Made by a program: the position numbers and the translations under genes. Under the pieces are notes generated by a model. The model had not been told where the DNA came from, made no database searches, and saw only the letters and a program-made list of their open reading frames with translations. Below, piece by piece: positions 57,531-64,000 of a stretch of 64,000 nt of DNA. Each line of letters starts with the position of its first letter. Within the stretch, counting starts at the first letter, position 1. Origin of the DNA: Lethocerus indicus (Eukaryota > Arthropoda > Insecta > Hemiptera > Belostomatidae); NCBI GenBank assembly GCA_019843655.1, contig JACDQD010000105.1, positions 3,782,001 through 3,846,000 on the forward strand, given 5' to 3'.

Positions 57531-59722
57531 CCATCATCGACTGGAGTCGGTCGTTATTAACATTCTGTTAAGAACATTGTATTGTAGTGAAAACGGAACG
57601 AGTGATGATATTCCAGAACCTCGCAGGATAAACGAATTACCTTAATGTGTATATTCTGATTGTGTAGATCAATAATAAACCATTAATCTAATAGACCTTA
57701 CGAAAAAACGGATTAAGCTTTAATAAATGTGTCAACAAACTATTATTATTGCCATTACGAATTTATTTAGGATTTAAAATAAAATAATTATATCCTAAGA
57801 TTTTTATTATCATCTGGTATTGATATTGGATTGTAATGAGGTTGGGGTCGATAATGTCTAGGGGTGGTTGACCACCTGTGCAAAGCCCCCAGACCGACTT
57901 CACCCCGCGCAATTAAGCCGTTTTCAAACTTGAGTGTCATATTTTAAACAAATGAATTGCCACAAAGACAGTGCAGAATCTAATACACAGTAAATGTGAG
58001 TAAACAAAAAGCCCCTTTTATATTATATTATAATACAAAATAAATAGCGACTAAATCGCTATAAGGTGAAGAAAATATCGCATCCAATACACTAACTACT
58101 GTTTCAAGTCCAATCTATTTCTTCGATATTCGCGCAGATTAACCCTACCTTGAGTGAGTCATAGTGTTATTACCTGGTATAATTGTGTTAACGGCCGATG
58201 CGCATTTACTCTTAAGGAAATTTTGGAAAGATAGTCTAGTCGTATTTGGCGGTAAAAAATAAAACGGGCTTTTTTCCTTCGTTTGACGTAATCGTACATA
58301 ATAATCCCGAAGCTTTGGCCTTAGCCTTTAAAACTTGTGGCCTTGTCGACTCGATTATTTTCTCCCGAAGCAAGAATATTCGTCGAATTTTTCCACGTCT
58401 CATCGCAGCCTCATCCCGGCAACCGGATATTGTTCTGTTCGAACTTTATTTTTCCGGATCCAGACAGACTGGGCAGACGAAAGTCTCGGGGGCCTATCCC
58501 CCATATGCCGGTCGTCGGATTAAAACTGGCTGTGTTGGGGCGGGGGTGCATAAACAAGCGAATGTCGGGATGTATTTTCTCCCCTACAAAAGAATAAGTT
58601 TAATGCAGACCGCGCCGTAACCCTGAAAGGAACCTATGCCAAATCTATTCAACCGAAGAAAGGAAAACGAGCTCTCATAGGTTTCGATCGGGTCCATTCC
58701 GGATTCATACAGTCGAAAAGGGAGCGCCCGTCGGATTTAGGACGGTCCGACTCTGGGTTCGAATAGAATTTAAGGCAAGTATTAAGGAAATATATGTCCA
58801 AGTCGCATTTGAAACCGTTCAGGAAGTGTTCTATATGTGACCAGAACGCAGGCTCCGATTACTCGAACGTTAGTTCACAAATAGTGCATATATCTATAAA
58901 ATTTGGAAGCGTAGAATTTACCATTAATGCCATCCTGAGTATTGGTCCTGTAGAGAGGATCAATCAACTAAAGTCTATTAAAACATGTTGAATAGTCAAA
59001 TTTTAGGTGGTTATAATTGTACAGTGTGCTTGCAGCGGTCTAGAAATTGTTTACTCTTTATGGGTTGTACGAAGTAAATTTTGCAAAAATAATTAATTTC
59101 ATAATCACTCATGTATATTTCATTAACTGTATATAAATTGACACGGTTCCTAATAACGCTGATTCGTGTTTAAAAAAAGTGAATAATTTTCTGTACATTC
59201 ATTGGGCTACTTCATTCATTTAAATATACTGTGAATGTTGTTTGTCGGTTTGAGTCCGAAGATGAATTCTAGCGTTCTCGTTTGTGACTTTATTAAGGGA
59301 CCCCAGAATTAAACGTTTTTTTCCGAGAAATACAACGTTCTAAAGGAAGGCTACTAAAACTCGAAAGTGTTGAGATAAGGGGTGATAACGTGAGCAAACA
59401 TGGGCCAACAAGATACCAAGTTCGTGCTGGAATTCGTAACGTGGCCTTCTCGCTCCTTCTCGTTATTGCATTTTATGAGATAAAAAAGTCGCGGAATATG
59501 AAATTTGGCTCTTTAATATATACGAAAAGCTAAAAAAAGTTTTTTTTACTTAATTTTTAATTTAACCATTTATCTCGAAAGCTAATTTAACTTCAAAGCA
59601 ATACTGCTTCCAGTAGGGGATTGAGGCTAACGCGTTCTAAATTGGTTCTATCTGTGCAGTGAGGGTTTGAAACATCACGTGCGATTATGACTTCACTCGC
59701 TTCTTTGGTCGTTTGCTAAATC

Positions 59723-59770
59723 TTTTCGGCTTCTCCCCATCTTCATTGGCATTCCGTTATTTATAATATA
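59723..59770 (+). repeat. Dispersed repeat family A, copy 9
   Basis: It contains TTTTCGGCTTCTCCCCATCT then TCATTGGCATTCCGTTATTT and ATAATATAG. Confidence 0.45.
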
Positions 59771-62290
59771 GAATGTTCTTGTAGCACACTTTTATTGGTG
59801 GCGTTGTTGGTGTTCTAACGTGACTGGGAGCTACTGGCTGTGGCGAGAATCAGGAATCGGTTCAGCTGAGGACCGGACAACCGAGTCACATTACCTCAAA
59901 ACTGCTGATTTTATTCTAAATAGGTCTTCGATGACCGATCTCGACCTTTGAGGCTCTTTTGAGCGGCACAAGGCTAGAAAATCTTCCGTGGGCGGTGTAA
60001 ATAAGGCATTATGTAACGCTGTTGCGAAGACAACAAACTTGACCGGGGGACCTTGATCAAAACTCTATTAGTATGCTTCACTGGAGATTCAAAGGTCGCC
60101 TACCCATTTCCACATTTTCTTTATAACGCGGTATTCTTGTACTGAACGCGTCGTTAAAGCTCGTGAGATAAAAGTTCCACTGCAACTGTATTCAATTTCG
60201 TTTTGCAGTAATCGGTGCATTTTTGTATCAGCATTGCAAAAATTTATGAATTAGTATTGAGTTGTGGTTCTGAAACATATTGGTCGGGTGTCTAAAACTG
60301 AAAATGTTAGCTAATATGAAAAATTTACTTAATTTTTTCGTTTTGTTTAATTTGTAACCATTAAATTTTACTTTTAAGGAGTAATATATTTTATTTCAAA
60401 TTATCTTTGTATTAAAAAAAATTAAATAAGATTTTGTACCTTAAATTTACTCCATATTAAAATTTGGAATTATCGTATTAGTATTATCGACGCATTGAAA
60501 TACACATTTAAAAATAAAAAAAGAAAACGTTTTCTATGGCTCAAAAGTTCAGTTAGTGTTGATTATTTGTTAATGGCCGTCTGTCCGATGTTAAGACAGG
60601 AACTCCATTATTGTGACGTAAACATTGGACTCATCCTTGTTTAGGGGCCCGTAAGAATATTTCTCTTATAGAAGAGGATCCTCGAGCTTGAATAGTTTTG
60701 GAATAATTTATTAAAGGTGTGTGCTGGGGGAGGGTCCACGAAGGGTAGGAACATCATCACTCGTAATGTTTTCTGCCTCCACTTGCCTATTTTTACGCCA
60801 CTGGTGTATAGCCCCCTACACGACACGGTGTTTTCTACAAAAATATCCTTTGTGATATCCAAATATCACTTGTCTCGCGATGATAACAGCGAATTCTACC
60901 ACTACGGCCCTCGTATCAGTCGACAGTCGACTGGCGACGGCGAGGAGCCGAAAACGGTACTACATTGGAAACAAGTTTAATCCTGCAACGGCGAGTCGAA
61001 CTTCAATTGCAAAGTTCAACTGATTAAACGCGCGCTAACTCCGGTGTACTCATTAAATTTCAGTTAGGTAGTTTGTTCCTGAACAACTGCTTCTCGTATA
61101 ATGGTCACTTATAAGGTCGCTCTCAATAACAGTACCGAGATATCCAAATAAACGAAGGGAAATTCAGCCGGTAGAGGACTTTGATTTCTCAAAACGTTTA
61201 CCCTTTAAATTTAGATTTTTAAGTTTAAATTAAGAATGTCACTCATTTAATAACTCCGGTTCAGTTATTTCCGCGTATTTCTTTTTGTTTTTCTATATTC
61301 TATATTTTTTGGACGGTATTATAAGGGAGGAAAAATAAACCAGAGTGTAAAGGCGGCTATCTTATAAACGACGCACTATTTTTCTCCGGTCCTACAACAA
61401 AAGAAGGCCTTGAAAGAAGTGGGCCACTCGAGTCCGCTCTTAGCCTCGGCCTGTGTCACCCGCCTCCTAGGGTATGTTCTCCGGAGATTCATTTGTGAAA
61501 TCGATATCCGGACCATCGTACTTTTTCCTGGTGGGAGGGGGGGGGATTGGAATATTCCCGTTCAGAGACCCGGCGTCGCATGCTCTCGTTTACGCTGTAG
61601 GGTCCTCGGGACACTGGGGGCGGCCTAATGGTGTGGGAGACCTCCTCCTCCCCCCCTTGAGGCCCCGAGGACTGAAATACGAGAACGCGAATATGACCTT
61701 TCAGAAATTAATGGCATCTCTGATTTTCTGGGATATTAAATTTTTTCCGGATAAACCGGGCGTCTCGAATGCTCCCCTCTTTCGCGACTTCATCTATCTG
61801 CGTCACTCCGATGCGACTATCCGATAACGAAAACACTTTCTCAGCTCGTAGATAATAATATTATTAATATAATAACACGAAGAATAATATAATGTGGTTA
61901 GGTAAATTATTTCCTCATTTCCTCGACTTCTCAACAAATCCTCAACTTTTGATTTGGTTTCAAAAAGCGACTCTGAACCATATTTAAGTTACTGTTAAGA
62001 GTTAATAGAGAGAGGAAGTTGACGGCGGCGGGAATGGGCCAATGATTCAGTTCTGAGCGAGAGGTTGACGAACCAGTCGCAGGTGCCAGTATTGAGAGCA
62101 GAACTCTCGCAAGTGCCGACCAAAATGGAGAATCAGTTGAAATTATATAATCGGATTTATTCTTCGATAAAAATCAAATATAATTTATCGTGAATACTGT
62201 ATAGTAGTGTGGACCCTCGTGGTCATTAACACATCGGAATCCCTCCCCCCTTTTTTTACTTTCACTAACCAATCGTTGCAAATTAGATCA

Positions 62291-62336
62291 GTTTTCGCCA
62301 TTTGCAAACATCAGTGGCATTCTGTTAGTAATGAGC
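62291..62336 (+). repeat. Dispersed repeat family A, copy 10
   Basis: It contains GTTTTCGCCATTTGCAAACA then TCAGTGGCATTCTGTTAGTA and ATGAG, in the same word order as the copies at 57.5 and 59.7 kb. Confidence 0.45.
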
Positions 62337-64000
62337 TTCTTATGCAGGGCGCTTTCAGCATTTGCAGTGCACAGTTGCAGGAACCATCTCATTGTGATAG
62401 TGCACATTACTACATAACACCCTACAACTTCCTTAGCGTGTTCATACCCTATTGGTAGTTCCTCTTGTGTTTGCGGCTAAGACAGAGGTTGATTAAATTA
62501 TCATAGTGTAAGTGTTTGAACATTCTGCGTATAGCTCTGTGTTAATTAAGCTAGATTATGTTCATTAGTGGGATTTAATGAGTGATCCTATACACGTTTT
62601 GCTAACTGATTGGAACTATAGTATCGTCATCAGGGATGATGTTCATGCAAGTCCGTCTTCGGCCGTATATATTGTTTTGCTCGGTTCTGTCCCAGGAGTA
62701 GGCTTGCAGTTTGCATCGTTTTTTTTGCCTTGAAGTGTAATATAAGCCGTGAGGTCTAATGGCCTCATTAGCCGGACCCCAACAATTAGCATTTTTCTTA
62801 GCAGTTGTTTCTGTCGCCCTGTTTCCTCATCTGTCCTGGTTTTTGCCGTCTCGATTCGACGTTCGGCATTCTAAATCATCCCGGTTAATAATCTCGGTTC
62901 GTCCAAACAGGATTCTATGGTAGCTTAATCGGACACGATTGTTTTATCAATTGAATCTCATAACTCTTCACTTCATCTGTTTGGTACCCACCTAGACTAA
63001 TTACTTCGACCGCTTCTCGCTTACCTAGGAAGCAACGTTTCAGAACTTTAACCTAACTAATACCTACTGAATATACTTATAAAGTCACAGTAACACTGTA
63101 GTGACATAAGTTCTATTAAATCTAACTACTATATCTTTGCTTTTCCATATTTTAAAGTATATATGCCCATCCGTTACAATTCCTGTTTCTACGGCTCCAG
63201 TTAGCAGCGTGTGAACTCTGCCTTTACTTGGACGTTAGCCCCATTTCCCCTCGTGGATTCACTTAGCCCGGAAGCTTGTTCGTATTTTAATAGGTTCGAA
63301 CATAAGCTCTTGTCCCGGGTCGAAGGCCAATGGCGCGACCTCCAGTCACCAGGTAATTGTGTTTAAACTTGAGGATATAAGCTCAAGACAGGATGACACG
63401 GTGATCTTCTGATAATCTGTTGACAACGGTGATTGACTCAGAATAATTACAAACCGTTTCATTGTATTACTCAATACTCAATGTACTATGTAGTCTTCTA
63501 TGTTCTAGAAATTAATCATATAAAAGTTTCGGACACCGCGAGGTTTTCGAATTTCATCACTCGGACTGTATTCTGCCGTCAGAACCATTTCCTTAGTACC
63601 TTACCGACACCAAAACCAGAGTGATGATTCTTGTAAATTATATATGATAATGTTTCGGAGTATCCACAATATTTCCAACTATATATGGGGTATATATGTC
63701 CAATGGTTACAGTACGTCTTCCGTATCGATAAGTACGTAATCTTTAAGAGAAAACTATCGTCTTTAACGCATCCTTATATAATAAGGACAAGGTAGGAAA
63801 ACAATCTCTAGTTACTTTTAAATTAGTTCGTTTAATGCAATAAAATAAAGAGAAAGCTCCAGTTATCGACTTCCAACTTCCTCTTCGATTTCGCCTTTCC
63901 ATTTATTGACTTAGAATCAACTTTAAATTACAGCTTTGAAAGTGTTGAATTATAATTTTTGTCCTGTCATTTTGAGACTTCTTAGGGTATTAACTGGTCC

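Larger units (their letters stand above)
53974..64000 (+). other. ERK first intron, incomplete (more than 10 kb)
   Basis: It begins with the donor GTGAGT and runs to the right edge. I searched for the next ERK exon (AIKKISPFEHQTYCQRTL-like) and did not find it. CpG is frequent to about 54.35 kb, scarce to about 56.1 kb and frequent again to the end. It holds three copies of repeat family A. Moderately GC-rich blocks at 58250-58760 and 61400-61830 have open frames on several strands but no recognisable protein. The rest shows nothing I can support. Confidence 0.8.

Noticed and set aside
58246..58620. 124-codon open frame in the ERK intron
   Set aside because: Three overlapping plus-strand frames are open at once, which fits base composition rather than selection. 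No family signature and no ATG at the listed start.
61474..61827. 117-codon open frame in a GC-rich block of the ERK intron
   Set aside because: Low-complexity G- and C-runs, two frames open together, no recognisable domain.
54000..64000. Second ERK exon
   Set aside because: No stretch resembling the catalytic Lys or QTYCQRTLREI region in any frame; the next exon is outside the window.
1..64000. CRISPR arrays, bacterial operons, rRNA genes, viral genes
   Set aside because: No regularly spaced repeats, no operon-like coding and no rRNA or viral signatures; the whole window fits an insect nuclear locus.

Overview
The window looks like nuclear DNA of an insect (class inferred). Four protein-coding genes with GT-AG introns can be read. 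Their products match the arthropod forms of pelota, the microtubule plus-end protein CLIP-190/CLIP-170, the RNA polymerase II subunit RPB11, and the MAP kinase ERK/rolled. The DNA is AT-rich, two first introns are very large (27.5 kb and more than 10 kb), and CpG is distributed as a mosaic. This suggests a fairly large insect genome with some germline DNA methylation. I could not name the order or species.

Layout. 1-3491, minus strand: seven coding exons of pelota (pelo), giving the first 318 residues; the last exon or exons lie beyond the left edge. About 3.5-6.7 kb: the divergent promoter region between pelo and CLIP-190. 6705-50633, plus strand: CLIP-190 in 18 coding exons, adding up to an unbroken 1707-residue reading. 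It runs from an N-terminal basic segment through two CAP-Gly domains, about 1250 residues of coiled coil and two CCHC zinc knuckles to a terminal ETF. A second promoter and first exon probably lie at about 31.0-31.2 kb inside intron 1. 51874-53066, minus strand: RPB11, complete in four exons, 117 residues, tail to tail with CLIP-190. 53849-53973, plus strand: first coding exon of ERK (rolled), head to head with RPB11; the rest of the window (53974-64000) is inside its first intron.

The large introns hold no gene I could recognise. They carry mobile-element remains: a 230-bp piggyBac-like MITE with TTAA flanks and matching terminal inverted repeats, a degenerate hAT-like end, several tRNA-derived (SINE-like) fragments, and a dispersed short repeat family with about ten copies. 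They also carry three AT-type microsatellites and several short hairpins.

The four genes are not one pathway. Pelota rescues stalled ribosomes, CLIP-190 tracks and stabilises microtubule plus ends, RPB11 is a core Pol II subunit, and ERK is the terminal kinase of Ras/Raf/MEK signalling. They share a neighbourhood of paired, divergent, mostly housekeeping promoters. I found no convincing new multi-gene system. The observations most worth following are the internal CLIP-190 promoter with a set of phase-matched exons, the CpG mosaic, and the repeat families.
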